Below, piece by piece: positions 1-12,433 of a DNA stretch of 64,000 bases. The notes beneath the pieces are model-generated. The model was not told the DNA's origin, searched no databases, and was given only the letters and a program-made list of their open reading frames with translations. Source of the DNA: Asterella californica. Taxonomy: Eukaryota > Streptophyta > Marchantiopsida > Marchantiales > Aytoniaceae. The DNA is taken from the NCBI GenBank assembly GCA_036924285.1, contig JAYKYS010000015.1:8680001-8744000 (forward strand), read 5' to 3'. A program made the translations under genes and the position numbers. The first letter of the stretch is position 1; every line of letters starts with the position of its first letter.

Positions 1-1673
1 GAGCTCTGCTTTTGTTTGGTTCCATTGTGCTGTCCCTGGTTGAGAATCCCGTCTAGTGTACGTACAAGTCTCTAAGCAAGTTGGATTACGCCGATCGAAT
101 TCTTTGATCAGTGTTTCTGAGTGCGTCCTGTGCTTCTGGATTCGAAATACTCTGCTCCTTACTGTTGGAAGGTAACGGACAGTACGTTCCTTTTTTCCCT
201 CTCCAAAGTTACTTCTCGGAAACAAATAGTATAACAACCATATTTAGTTGCTGTCTTGCATGCTGTAACTGACAAGAACTCTCAGGTTTGTCCTCCGAAG
301 TAGAGCCTTGGTCTTTCCAGCTCGAGACCAAGGCCGTCGCTGTGATGTTCTGGTTTTTGAGTTACTCAACTTTATGGTCGCCCACGAATATAGACGTGAT
401 GGTTTGAGGTCATCTTTCTGTACACGACCGATAGCCAGATTACTCCTCTACAATGGGTGAAAACAGAGTTAACTTTGCTATATATCTTAAGTTCATGTTT
501 AATGTGCAACGAATTCACATTCACATGAGCTTTCTGAGATACTATTTGCTTTGTGGTTCATCTTTCTCGAACGTAGTCTGAGATTCTGAGATATGTCAGA
601 TGGAAAAGCTAGATGTGCGTGAGGCCATCAGTCATTCGGGTGATTAAAGCGAAGCTGCCAGAAGTCCGGTCTCCTGGCTGACGAGGTGACCTCTAACTAG
701 TTCTACGCAACTCTGAAAGATTACATATACGGTCGCAAAGTGGTAACTGTCCAGGTTAATTCGAAGGTCAATCATCTCGTTACAGTCAAGTATACTGTAA
801 AACATATCGAGTGTACATGAGGGTCGCTCAACGTAGGAAATTGCATGTAAGAGATCATCTCATCAGAATCAGACGAAACGATAGCAGGAGGAAGCTTTCG
901 GTCGGGTCGCATAGTAGATACTGTCGGTTGCAAAGTGGAGTAAACTCACCAAACTGAAGACAAATATGAACCTTGAGTAACTTGGTGACGAGGGTTCTTA
1001 TTCGCCAATATCTACAGTCAGGGGCCTGGACCGGAACTGTTAAAGAGGACGTGAGTAATCATCACAGGACCCAAAAACTCTTCTCCTGCAGCGTTCTTCG
1101 TTTGCTTCGAAATTCCGTGTAGCGCACATGTCTGGTCGTCCGCTCAAGAAGCAACGGCCCATGAGGTCCAGATGCTTGCAAGCGAAGTGCAGCCCAGCAC
1201 ACAAGCGCGGGAGGGTTTTGACCATAACGACCACAAGAAAGTTCGTGTGAAGACCAGTCATTACAACCATTGTCCACTCGCCGGCCGCATACCTGCCTTT
1301 GCTCACCGGGAAAGAGCAGTCCGTTATGGGTTGAATCGATACAGCCATGAATGCGGCCCAAGGTATGGAAAGACCGAACCCAATATGCAGCCGGGCATAT
1401 CAGAAAGAAATTCACACACGCGTTTGCCCGTAATTTCTTGTAGTATCTCTACGTGATCTCACCCTTAATACGTTTGTCAGGTTTAACCCTGCCGCTCTTA
1501 AGTTTATCGCAACTTTGGCTAGCAACAGCAGGTTTACGGCTATGTGAAGACAAGATAGTGCACTCTGACAAATGAGAAATAATCAATTCTAAAAGTACTT
1601 AAATTGAACTTTTTGCATAAATACATCACAAGGTTGACATGCTCCTTTTGCATTCCGATTATGTGGTATTTTA
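1..1673. other. Gene-free stretch at left edge
   Basis: I see no convincing coding region here. The longest open frames, near 1040-1456 on both strands, overlap one another, have no recognisable motif and look like chance. No RNA gene or repeat was recognised before 1674. Confidence 0.5.
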
Positions 1674-1775
1674 CCTACTGTAGCGAGTCAAGGGTGTGGT
1701 CAAGTTACATAACATTAAGAGGAGTGAAGTCAAGTCTGACTAATGTATTAAAGGTGAAGTAAAGTAAATCTCTGT
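1674..1775 (+). repeat. Dispersed repeat, copy 1 (matches 41008-41109)
   Basis: This segment aligns without gaps to 41008-41109 in the same orientation. Both begin near CCTACTGT, share an AGTCAAG core and end with TAAAGTAAATC followed by CTGT after one or two bases. By eye the last 60 bases match at a little under 80 percent. It is probably a short member of a decayed transposon family. No termini or target duplication were seen. Confidence 0.5.
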
Positions 1776-2061
1776 AAAAACTTATGGGTAAACCAGTGCG
1801 TGAATTTCTAGAATCAAGAAATGAATTCCAAGGAACTACAGTACTATACTGGAGGGAAAATCCCGGTTCATGCCCCTACATATACATATTTTTAGAATAT
1901 GACATTTTTTACACACAGATCCGGTCAGAGCTCTATTTGTTACTGGATTCGGGTGAAAAATAGATGAATCCATGCTAGTTACATTCTTCCTTTCGACTAA
2001 TTAAACAAATAGAAGGATTATTTTGAGAACACGGCCAAGCGCCGTGTTTGTGAATTCCTCT

Positions 2062-2872
2062 GAATATGCATACAAAGTGTATTTTTGGCAAACAGAAGGA
2101 AGAGGACAAAAATGATAAATTTCAATGTATTGACTGGTCATGAAAAAAGAATTACAGACAATCCACCAGGACCGATTCAACAACTCATTAGTATCTACCA
2201 CTATAAAACGGATGGGCCTTGAGTTCTTCTTCCTCGAGAGGGCAAGCGGACGTCGGGTTTAGGACATTTGCGCACTCTCTGCTCTATAATCTTTTCTCTG
2301 GCTCCCCCAGTCGGTCAGCATAGTCAAGGCCCAGCCAACCAGGTGAAGCTTTGCTTGAGGCGTGGTCACGAGTCGGAGCCCAAATATAAACGCGCGATGA
2401 CTGACCGCTGCCGTGCCTGCCGTCCAGATTCGATCTTCTAGACAAGACGAAAGAAGTTTAATATGCATGCAAAGTATACTTTTGGCTAACAGAAAGAAGA
2501 GGACAAAAATGATAAATTTCATGTATTGATTGGTGTATTAAACCGTTATCTGGTCATGAAAAAAGAGTTACAGACAATCCATCAGGACCGATTCAACAAC
2601 TCATTAGTATCTACCATCATTAAATGGATGGACCTTGAGTTCTTCTTCCTCGAGAGGGCAAGCGGACGCCGGGTTTAGGGCATTTGCGCGCTCTTGGCTC
2701 TATAATCTTCTCTCTGGCTCTCCCAGTCGGCCAGCATAGTCAAGGCCCAGCCAACCAGGTGAAGCTTTGCTTGAGGCGTGACCATGAGTCGGAGCCCAAA
2801 TATAAACGCGCGATGCCTGACCGCTGCCGTGTCTGCCGTCCAGCTTCGATCTTCTAGACAAGACGAAAGAAG
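2062..2872 (+). repeat. Tandem duplication, two units of about 400 bp
   Basis: Unit 1 (about 2062-2456) and unit 2 (about 2461-2872) are near-identical along their length. Both begin with ATATGCAT(A/G)CAAAGT and end with TTCTAGACAAGACGAAAGAAG. Unit 2 carries an extra 17 bases near 2535, just before the shared CTGGTCATGAAAAAAG. The open frames inside are not conserved as protein and I assign no gene. A direct tandem duplication of non-coding or transposon-derived DNA is the simplest reading. Confidence 0.8.
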
Positions 2873-3124
2873 ATAAACTTCTAAATTTAGTTCAAATTCA
2901 GAAAATTAAAATCAAACTGGACAGATAATCACATACTGGATGTACATAGTCGCAGATTGGACACATGGCAGCAAACTCATTTGAAAGAACCCATGAATGA
3001 AATACGAGAAGTGATCCATGTATTAGTTTAAAGTTGTGTGATCTACACATATAAAAGTAATTAATAACTTTAATTTATGACCCAAACTCTTCCAAAAAAA
3101 ATTAAGAATATAAATTAAAGTGTA

Positions 3125-3167
3125 TGCATATTCTCTCTCTTCCTAACTTGGAAGAGGTGAATATGCA
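3125..3167. other. Stem-loop, AT-rich arms
   Basis: The arms GCATATTC (3126-3133) and GAATATGC (3159-3166) are perfect reverse complements. Inner CTTCC and GGAAG arms pair around a TAACTT loop. It may be a MITE remnant or chance; no target duplication was seen. Confidence 0.4.
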
Positions 3168-3905
3168 TGCTTGACGAGTTATGAATTCCTCTGAATTATA
3201 ATCAGTGTAGTCCACATCCACATACAAGCAACTGCTCGCTCTCTGCAGGGAGTATGTTAGCACCTGATTAATTATAATGGAAACTCTTCACTTGAACCTC
3301 TTGCTGTAGTAAAGTAAATCCTACTCAAGTAGAAAGTGACTAGAGTAACTGGTTCATTAACCAACTTCAACAACATTGAATAAGAATGAGAACAACTCCG
3401 TACATCCACCTACTATGACTGTAACAGCTTCCAGGGCCGGCCAGGCTCGAATTCCTCTGAGGTTCGAGTCGCTAATTTTAGGCTGTAGCCCGCTATTCAG
3501 TCAAACGCACATTGCATAGCGAGTCTTTTGGGGGAATCGAGCTCTCGATGTCTTTCTTCGTTCTCTTCCAAGAGAGAGCAGACTCTGTGGCTGCAGGTGA
3601 AGGTGGGGACCGCCAAACTTATCACGGATAACAACAGAAAGAGAGAGGCAGAGGAAAGAGGGCGCAAGATAGAAAATCATAGAGACAATCACAAGAGCAT
3701 GAAAGAGACTTGACGTGAAAAATAGTGGAGGAGGGTTGGAGGAAATGGGGCAGCGGGCATTTGTGTTCAGAGTCTTGAAAATCATGTTAACCGCTGCCCG
3801 AAGCGAAAATTAGCCTGTGCTCTGCCGAGAGATTAGATGAGAGCGCGGGCTCTTTCCGCCCAGCCCAGCCCAGGCTCGCCTCCGTCAATCGATCGAGACG
3901 AGACA

Positions 3906-3948
3906 TTCTCTAACACTCATTCTCGCTCTTTCTCTCACTCTCTCACGC
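3906..3948 (+). promoter_or_regulatory. Pyrimidine-rich leader or promoter tract (Y patch)
   Basis: A run of CT-rich sequence (CTCGCTCTTTCTCTCACTCT and similar) lies about 440 bp upstream of the DRIP-like ATG at 4392. Such Y patches are common around plant core promoters. No clear TATA box was found nearby, so the transcription start is not fixed. Confidence 0.3.
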
Positions 3949-4391
3949 ATAGACGCTGGCTGGCTGACTCCGAGGCGAGGAAATGCGTTGGTGTAATTAT
4001 TTAGGGTTATGGCAATGTTGTTGAAAGAAATGATCGTGTCAGTTCGCAGAATGAAGGACGAAATTGACGTGCATGCGGTCGGTAGACGAGTGGAATGCGG
4101 GTACGCAAGCGGGAGCACGTCTTCGCGGGAGGAAACTGTCGCTGCGGGTTCAAGGGAGGGGAATTTAAAAACGTGAAGGAAAGATGATCATCGACCGGCG
4201 AGGCCAATTGGGACATTTTTCGCCCGATTGATTTCTCAAGCGTCTGTGCGTTTATATCCTTTCTTTCTGCTGAAGCGCGAACGCGAAAGCGTTCGAGAGT
4301 GAGGTCCGCAGGAGTTCGCGGGCAGAGGCACGTAGAAGGATGCACGAGAGGGGATAATTTCTGGGATGTGCGAGCAGTTCAATTTGAGAGG

Positions 4392-7300
4392 ATGCCACTG
4401 AGCGCGAAGAAGGTGGCGGCGTCTTACGGCTCTGGAGGAGTGAGAGTCCCCAGGGCGCCGCTCATATTTTGCTTGACTTGTCCACTCTGTGGAGATTTGT
4501 TCCGGGAAGCAACTACAGTTTCCGAGTGTCTGCACACCTGTAAGTGATTGTAGCACCGAAGCTGTGTGTTCTTCTGCATGGAACAGACTTGAGTTACAGA
4601 TTACAATTCTGTCTTGTCTGACTTCTACTGTACTGGAATTGTCTTCGGGAGGAGACTGTACTTTCGTGGGAGTGTTTGCATTTTCTGGAGCTCTGTCCGA
4701 TTGGCTCCAGCCACTCGATCAGAGCTGGTTGAGAGCTTCGGTTGACTTCTTCGCTGCAGTGGTGGCTTCTGTGACGCGTTTCTTTGCTTGCAACCTCCTT
4801 TATAATACGGAAGCAGCTGGTTTCGCACGAATTTTATCGGTGTTACGAGCAAGATATGGATCAGGTTGTCGGTCTCGTATGTATGTAGCAAAATGTGATG
4901 TCGAGGTGTTATCCAGTTTGCAGGGACTGTATACAAGGCCGGCTAAGCGATGGAGAGACCAACAGCTGCCCGATGTGCAATGTCAGCTTGGGGACACTTC
5001 CACTGGAGAAGCTGAGGTGCATTTTTCCAGATTTGACTATCTAGATCGTAAGAAGAAAGTCTCGATGCACGTGTTCTGTTAATGGACACCTTACTAATCC
5101 CATTCTAGTCAAAGAAGAAGCTTGCGGGGAATCTCAGCAGGCCTGGTAGATAGAGTAGTCAGCTGGACCACCATATGGCGGGGTTTCTCCAGTCACTCTC
5201 GGACAGGTGACAGAACGCAGGGTTCTTTAAGGTGTCTCCTCAAATTCCGCGGGGGAGCAGATGAAGTCGTGCGCCAAAGAGCTTGTTGTTGAACATATAA
5301 AGGTTCCTGGACATTGTTATAGGCTTACACAGGCATCACAGCTTTATCTTGTAGTGTAGCGATTATATGTTTAGCTGTTCGGTAGGAAATGTTGTTGTTA
5401 CGTACTGTTTCTCTTCTCCGTGTCTCTGCTCTGCGGCCTTGAGCTGACTTCTGCATTGCCTCTTGTAAAATGCATCGATGATATTGTTTATATCTGTAGA
5501 GAGCTCACATGTTCGTAGTGACCTGTTTGTTTGAATATGGATTTAATCGTTCTTCATTCTTACCTTTTAACTTTAAGTGCTCCTATACGCGATAACACGG
5601 GTGATGCATTGGTACAATCTTTGGTACTTGCACAGTCAAGTTCCACTACTGAGGGGAACGCTGGATGCAAGTGGCACTGGAATTCTGCAGTAGAATTGTT
5701 ATCCTTCTTCGTTCCGTCGCCCATGTCAGGTATCTCGAGTTCTCTTGATAGCTTGTCGCTCATATATCTTGCTTTCCTTCAGAGCGGATCATCAGTTGGA
5801 TGATGTGAAGGCTAAACTCTTCCCCGATGCTTCTCGCAAAAGAAAGAATGGTCCTGGGAGTAGTCCTGCAGTTTCAGCGGTCCCTATCAGGAGGAAGGAA
5901 AGGTCACTTTATTCTCTCGGCATTGGCGCACAGCCACAGTCTGTTAATCCTGGGTTTGCAACTCGGGCAACGAGAGGTTCTCCAGGAAAATCGGTAGCTG
6001 TGAGGGATACAAGTAGTAGCGAAGAGGAGGAGGAGGAAGAAGCAGAAGAGGAAGAGGAGGAAGAAGAAGCTGATGACGCTGAAGAGCAAGATGACGAAGA
6101 GGATGAGCCTACGGACGGGGAGGACTACATCGGGAAGGAGGGAACCAATGGGATGGTTGACTCAACTCCATTTCACTCTTCCCACGGGGCCAAAAGAATG
6201 GAAGTGGATCACGAAATTGGCGACCTGGACTTCATACCTTTCAGACCTTCACGGCCGAAAGAAGAACCGAGGAGAGCTCCTCTCAGGGAACCTCCTCCAC
6301 CGAGCTCGGACTCAGGGATTTACCTCGCACGACGGTCCGTACTTACTGCAAATGGAGGCGTTGCCAGGACACGAAGTGGGAATTGTGTGGAACCACTGCC
6401 CTCTGCCGATGAAACAGGTGGTGGATCTGCGAAAGGATCTGCTAACGCTCAAGACGGACGTGGTTTGGATTCCGATAATCTCTTGGCAACGCTAGCAGAA
6501 GTAGCCGAAGCTTCTGGTATCGGTAAAGGCAGTCGAGGAGCACAACCTCAGCCTGGTCCATCTGGACACGCCAACAGTGGACCAGATATCTCAAGGGGCA
6601 GAGATAGTATCGGTTATGATGCGAAGTCTATAGAAACCCGACCTTCGTCTGCCATGACTCAGGCTTTCGATAATACCAGTCTGCACGCAAGTCCACCAAG
6701 GGCAAAGAGATCAAGCCCTCAACTCCAGAGAAATCCTTCACTCAAGTTGTTTGTGAATGGTGGCATGGAGAGACCTGCTATATTGATGCACCCCACCCCA
6801 CCTGCAAATGGTTCACTCTTGGCTTCCACTTCTATTGCTCCAAACAGTTGTGGCATATGGTTCGCCCTTCAGGCTGCCCGAAACCAGTTATGAGTCAACC
6901 TACTTCTCTACATTCGGTTGTTCATTATTGTTTCAGCACGACTGTTGATTGCGTTTTCTTCTTCTTGAAACATTTCTGAGTGATGGTTGGAGCAAGATTA
7001 AGATTGCATGATGTGCTATAGGGCATTTTATGCGAGTGGTATATCATGGGACGCTCAGACACTGCGCTTCGCTATTATTCTATGGGACTCTACTAATGTT
7101 TTTGATGTTTAATATTTTCCAGAGCCGACAACCCTCTTCCGCAACTTTCCAGTCCCTACTTGAGAATTAAGTAAGTCAGCGGAGCTCTAGCGTTGGAGAT
7201 TTTGTCAGTATGAAATGTTAAATACAGGAGAGCTTCGTCATCGGGAGAAGCGTTTCTTCCTGTCCTCAGTATTTGACATAGGGTAACGTATACAAGACAG

Positions 7301-7817
7301 AGAGTTTATACGCACATGTCTTAGAGATGTTTCCAGCTTTCTGAGGTCGGGTTGTGCCACTTGCAGGGATGGAAAACTTCCAGTATCTCACGTGAAAAAG
7401 TACCTGGTAAAAAAACTGGGCTTGTCCAATGAAACAGAGGTATATTTCGCATATTTCGCATATTTCGATTGCAACTGTGATTGACCTTTCATGTGCAGAG
7501 CAATGGACTTGCAGGCTAAGCAATCAAGGGAACTCTGGGTACCGTCACATATCTTCTAGGATTGATTGTTGCTCTGTTTGTAACAGGTCGAAATCACATG
7601 TAGGGGCCAACCGGTTGTTTCCAGCTTGCCGCTGGAAAGTGTACGAAATATTTGGTTTGCAACTGCTTCTGCCCCAAATACAAAAGATCAGGAAAACCAG
7701 GGTCAGACAGCGAATGAGACGACCACTGGCTTGGTGCATCTCGATGCCAGTTCTGCGAAAGAACTGATCATGGTTCTAACCTATCAGAGGCATAGGAGAA
7801 ATACTCGCATTTGTTGA
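4392..7817 (+). CDS. DRIP-type RING E3 ubiquitin-protein ligase
   Basis: Predicted E3 ligase of the plant DRIP (DREB2A-interacting protein) family, nuclear proteins that mark the stress factor DREB2A for degradation. My exon model is 4392-4539, 4917-5016, 5783-6886, 7123-7170, 7367-7439 and 7587-7817. All junctions are GT/AG and the total is 1704 nt, exactly 568 codons. A C3HC4 RING lies at the N-terminus with C30, C33, C46, H48, C51, C54, C67 and C70, containing FREATTVSECLHTFCRDCI and SCPMCNVSLGTLPLEKLR. The middle is low-complexity, with an acidic Glu-rich run near residues 161-195 and the family motif DFIPFRP. The C-terminal part (IWFAL, YLRIKDGKLPVSHVKKYLV, VEITCRGQPV, SSAKELIMVL) matches the ubiquitin-like end of this family. 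An in-frame ATG at 4299 would add 31 residues; 4392 was preferred because family members start close to the RING. The DREB2A substrate is inferred from the family only. Confidence 0.9.
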
Positions 7818-9441
7818 AGAGCTGATTCATTCATTCATAGTAGTATGTCATCATTAAAATCAGCTGTTGGGCTGTCATTTGTATAGTTTTGGGCGATTGT
7901 CCCTCATTTGAAAGAGAGGGATCACACTTTCCAAGGTGTATACCGTACGTGGAGCTTTAGAACGTTAATGCGCAAATTGAAGTGTAGGTATTTTCATTAG
8001 AAACGCGGAGGCAGCTGAAAATCGGGGGTGCAGAAGCTTAGCTTTTAGGTCGAAACTCTGTACAGCTTTATGAATCCGCTGCTGAGATCGATCCCATGCA
8101 GGACTTCGGTAGCTCGACAGTTAGACGAGGCCTGCGATGAAGCTGCCTCTATTCAAGCTGTAGTGATGAATGTCTCAGTAAATTGAGTTTGGTCTTCCTG
8201 TGTGTGCAAGAAAGTGAGTGGTTAAATGACGTGGGTCCAAAATAGTCTCTGGGAAGCGAAGAGCCGGACGTCAGTACTGTAAAAGAAGTCGGCCGCTTGG
8301 GAGAGCCTGCTTGCACCAGATGGAGTTTGTTAGGGGTACGGATTACTTCCTGATGACGGTAAAGACTACTTATGCCGTCTCTGTGGTTGGATGTCCCTGC
8401 ATCTTGTTCGTGTACTGTGTGTAGACAGAAGGCCTGTAGAACTGTTTTGACTAGGGGTTCTGGTTCTGGTTCTGATGGTGCAAGTTCCAGCGGAACTTTG
8501 ATAAGATACCCTCACGAGAACCAATTCTTTTGTATCTCAACCCGACTTCCCGACTTCGCAAGCATATACCTTGTTTTACGGGCAGTTTCGCACTGTGATT
8601 TGTCGTAAAGCATTTTGCGCATCAAATTTCCCCGCACAAAGGTCTGAAGCTGGATTCTTCAAATCGCTGAGAAGGCCTCCTAGAGACTAGATGTGTTATT
8701 TTGTTTGCGCTGCCCACGAAAGGATCAGCTGCCTTAGTTGCAAGCACGCTCACAAGTGCAGATCGAGATCGACATGGTTCGTGAGGGATGTACTTGGAGT
8801 GCTTCTGCCACTGTTTGCAAGGTCACCTTGAGTTCCCGTGACAATTTCCTTCATCCCCCTTGAGGCTACATTCTGAGCATCACTGCATTGCAGCGGGCAG
8901 TCCTTATCGTTCTTGTTTCTCAGGTCCCACTAAAGAATCAAGAGAAGATGGTCCGAGTGGGATCTAGAGCACAACTCCCAACACCAGTACACACTGCAGT
9001 AATATATCAATTGCTGAATCTGGCTGGGGTTCCACTTCTGGAGTCTTGGGCACTCTTCGTTCCACCAGTACAGAGCAGTGGTGGGCTGGTTTTGCAGATA
9101 TGAGCTGCTGTAGTTAATGTGTGAGCGACACAGACGTGATGAATTAGTCTCCGGATTCGGACAAGACTCTATTCTCACTTCGGACACGGACGGAGGGAAG
9201 GGGCATAGCCGAATTTCACAAGTTGCCTGGACGCCGGACGGTGCAGGAAGTCCACGTCCGTTAGACGAATATGTATACACTACAGATTCCACACGGTCTA
9301 CTTCATGTAAAACTGCTTCTGCGTGTCATTTAGATCTTGGTGTTCACTGACACCCCTCCTTTTCGTGCATCCACCCATCGTACCCTCAAGTGAGCACTCG
9401 TGCATATTATTCTCCTCCGGGGCAAATATGCAAGGGGGTAA
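7818..9441. other. Gene-free stretch after the DRIP-like gene
   Basis: The first few hundred bases are probably its 3' UTR. Open frames of 60-120 codons at 8372-8608 and 8888-9350 lack motifs and overlap on both strands. I see no gene. Confidence 0.5.
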
Positions 9442-9491
9442 TTAATATATTACCTAACCCTTCTTGCAAGAAAAGTTAGGTAATAAATTAA
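9442..9491. repeat. Stem-loop at left edge of AT-rich block (family copy 1)
   Basis: The 17-nt arms TTAATATATTACCTAAC and GTTAGGTAATAAATTAA pair with one mismatch around a 16-nt loop that holds TTCTTGCAAGAA. The same 50-nt design recurs inverted at 31544-31593, and a shorter version lies at 42207-42241. Outside the stem is CGTGCATAT, then CCTCC and ATGCAA, also shared with the outer side of the 31.5-kb copy. Confidence 0.75.
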
Positions 9492-10979
9492 ACTCATATT
9501 AAATTAATGTATAAATAGCTAGTAGTTTCCAGACATGTACCTTCAGAAGTGTGGCAGTCTTATTCATTGCTTATGGTTTATGTTTGAGTCTTTTTGCGTT
9601 TTCAAGTTTAGATTAACTATTAATATTTATAAATATTTTGAGTTTTCTCATCAACTTGATATAGAAGTTTTGCTTATGAATTACATATTTTCCTGATACC
9701 AGCAAACGAGCAAAAGTTATCAGAAGTTCATTTTGTATATATATTATTATTTCTCATGCATGAGGAATATTTCAAAACTACATCATTTCATGAGAATATA
9801 CGACAACTTAAACGTGAAACAGATTAGCTGTACAGTACCCGTCAAATTATAAACACCCTTCAATACACTACTTATTATCACCAGTAAACCATGCATGGGA
9901 AAGTTATGATGATGAAACTATTTTAAGAAACTCTGTATGACGTTTTCGATAGAAGCTTTTTTAGACAGTTTTATCCACGATTGATACTTTATTTCCCCTC
10001 GTCTAGTAACTCTGACCAGCTATCGATAGCGCAAAGGGTGCCGAACTTGTACAGGTTATCGATCAAAGATATTATCTTCACTAACTAAATCTTTTTGATA
10101 ATGGAACACGTATTAATTAGTTACGGAACTCCGACTTTAAAAGCAACATGAGTCGGTTCTAGCCTTCGTACGTAGTTCTCTCTGTACATGCTGTCGGTTT
10201 CTCGACCTAGACCGCATGAATGATCTCTATCGAGCATGGATGGTTCGACGTCTTAGAGGTGCAGTAGCGGGTGGTAAAGGTAACTTCTAAGATCCTTTAA
10301 TGGAAGAACACAGAGTGTCATTAGAGCAAACCAAAGGACTTTATCTGTGGATCGTAATCATTGCTTCGGATTTTATAAAGAGGCAGTAAAATGGAGCCAC
10401 ATTCCTTTTCTGAAATCGTGATGTGCTTTACAACAGTGGAGGGCATACACACACCTCTTAACTCTTCACGTAAGCATATTCTTCTTCATAAATATCTCTA
10501 CTAAACTCGATGTGAAAATTGTAAAACAATCGATACACCCTAATATTGTGAACTGTCTCTGACTCCCAATCAAGTTCTTTAACAATCTTGTTCCGATTTA
10601 AGTTAATAGAGTAAAGATCACTACGAGGATTTTGAAAGAGAAAAAGACACATCGAAAAGAACTACTCATACCAATTTTGGCAAAGAAAACAAATACTACA
10701 TTCTTCAAACGCAAACTAGTTCGAAGATGAGACGGCAAGACACCCCTCTCTTAACACCTCCATATTTTTCTTCATAAAAATCACTCTTAAACTCAATGTA
10801 AAACCGTAAAAACTAATACACATAAATTTATTATTAACGGTTAAGCACATATACTCCACCAATCCGAGAGCGATTTATATAAGCACACATAAGAAAGCAA
10901 TATTTAATATTGAGCAGAAGATAAAAAATGGAAAGTCTTGTTTCACTACTAGAGATTCGCTTCATTTCAGACGGTGCAT

Positions 10980-11575
10980 TTGTGACGTTATTCAGACATT
11001 ACACTTCTACGACATAATACGACAATATTTAAGACAGGACTAAGACACCTCAATTCGCGAGATGTACATGTCAAAAAATATGTCGGACACACATTGTAGT
11101 GGACTATCGTAAATGACACGACAAGATTTCTCTCACAAGTATGATGTCTTGTGTTGATTCATACATCACGCTAAATATGAAGCAAAAACATGTCGTAAAA
11201 GAGTTGTCGTACAAATGTCGGACTGATGATATTATTTTATTATGATTACTTTTCCGATACTAATATGATATCGAGGACGGTTAAGACAAAACATAGAATC
11301 ATATTGGAAAAGATGTCTTTATATAGTTTGTTGTAATGATGTTGGACCTCTGTCATAATTTGAGTGATTAAGTAATTTTTAAAAAGTGACTTTTTCCTTG
11401 TTGGTAGTGTCGGAATATCTTCGACTCGTGTGTAGTTTACGAGAACAACAAAGTTTTGAAATATGTCGGAATTCCAAATTGATTTTAACATCAGTAATAC
11501 ATAGTTCTGACTGGTCGTTTATTGGTATTGCTGTCGTAAATGATGTCTTAAAAAATCAGAAAAATTATAAATAAA
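10980..11575. repeat. TGTCGTA-rich region with a CACTA-like end
   Basis: TGTCGTA or TACGACA motifs recur near 11011, 11019, 11195, 11210 and 11530. On the minus strand, starting at 11101, the sequence reads CACTACAATGTGTGTCCGAC. Clustered short motifs beside a CACTAC terminus are typical of CACTA (En/Spm) subterminal regions. The partner end was not found and the motif lies on both sides of 11101, so the boundary is uncertain. Confidence 0.4.
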
Positions 11576-11755
11576 TCACACGTAATTAAGGCACACTCTT
11601 TTGCCATATATTCCAAGAACTCCAAGATGGCACTTCTTCATCAGAGAAATCCATTGTCACTGGAAGAAGAAGATATGCTATGTGGTCGGAGAGAGCAACC
11701 TGAAAAGTTAAGGATGGGTTCTGACTAGGATCTACGTTATTAGTTATGAGAATGG

Positions 11756-11971
11756 TTGGATCTTCTGGATTTCTCTGCAACGACCTCTGGACTTGTATAT
11801 TGTGGCATCAAGAAGTTGCACGATAAGAAGGGCGAAATGTTGAATCTGTTGGTGTCACGATCCACCAAAATGCATGATGCTGCTATCTTGTATGCAGGTC
11901 ATGTTACTGATGAAGTCAGAACATTCCAGCAATCCAAAACAAAAATTGGATACCGACTCCACAATGGATGA
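11756..11971 (+). pseudogene. Unrecognised 71-codon open frame
   Basis: An open frame with protein-like composition, including KKLHDKKGEMLNLLVSRSTK and VTDEVRTFQQSKTKIGYRL. I do not recognise a family. It sits between the CACTA-like end at 11.1 kb and the CACTA gene relic at 12.4-13.3 kb and may be transposon debris. It could also be chance. Confidence 0.2.
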
Positions 11972-12433
11972 GCAGATTCCAAAACTAGTTTAGACAAGTA
12001 TACTTGATCTAGGTGCTAGCGAAACAAGAGTTACTAGATGTTCAAAATGTCTCCTCCGTGTATTGACATGACGGAATAGAAAGAATTGAAATATTCAACT
12101 CTAGAACCAAGTACGTCATGAAGTAATATGATATGTTTATGACCCTAGTTCATCTATTGTTAGATAGTAGCCTCATAGTCTATCTCTGAACTAGACACAC
12201 CTATCTCTTGACACACCTATTTTTGTTCAGTATGTCAAGAACGTGGAATATATGGAACTGTCATCTTGGATGACAAGGTGGATCTATTTAAAAGCATTGT
12301 CCACTTGTGTTGAAAATGCAAATGGTTTGTCTATCTCTTTATGATTTGGTAATGTTGTTGTCGTCTTGACTCGTGTTATGCTTGTGTTGTCTTTAACTAC
12401 TGTAGCTCGTGCTCCAAGTAGTTGCACCTTGTA

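Larger units (their letters stand above)
2873..4391. other. Upstream region of the DRIP-like gene
   Basis: No gene is visible. The stretch holds a stem-loop at 3125-3167 and a pyrimidine-rich tract at 3906-3948, the latter likely in the promoter or 5' leader of the gene that starts at 4392. The 12-mer GAATTCCTCTGA occurs at 3183 and 3449, and also at 2052. Confidence 0.4.

Noticed and set aside
5904..6089. Minus-strand frame with a hydrophobic Phe/Leu run resembling a membrane segment
   Set aside because: It is the antisense of the Glu-rich stretch in DRIP exon 3.
7429..7767. Open frame read straight through from DRIP exon 5
   Set aside because: A GT/AG intron (7440-7586) gives ETE joined to VEITCRGQPV, which fits the family; the read-through frame does not.
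8888..9350. Open frames of 70-120 codons on both strands
   Set aside because: No recognisable motif, overlapping frames, and no splice logic linking them to a neighbour.
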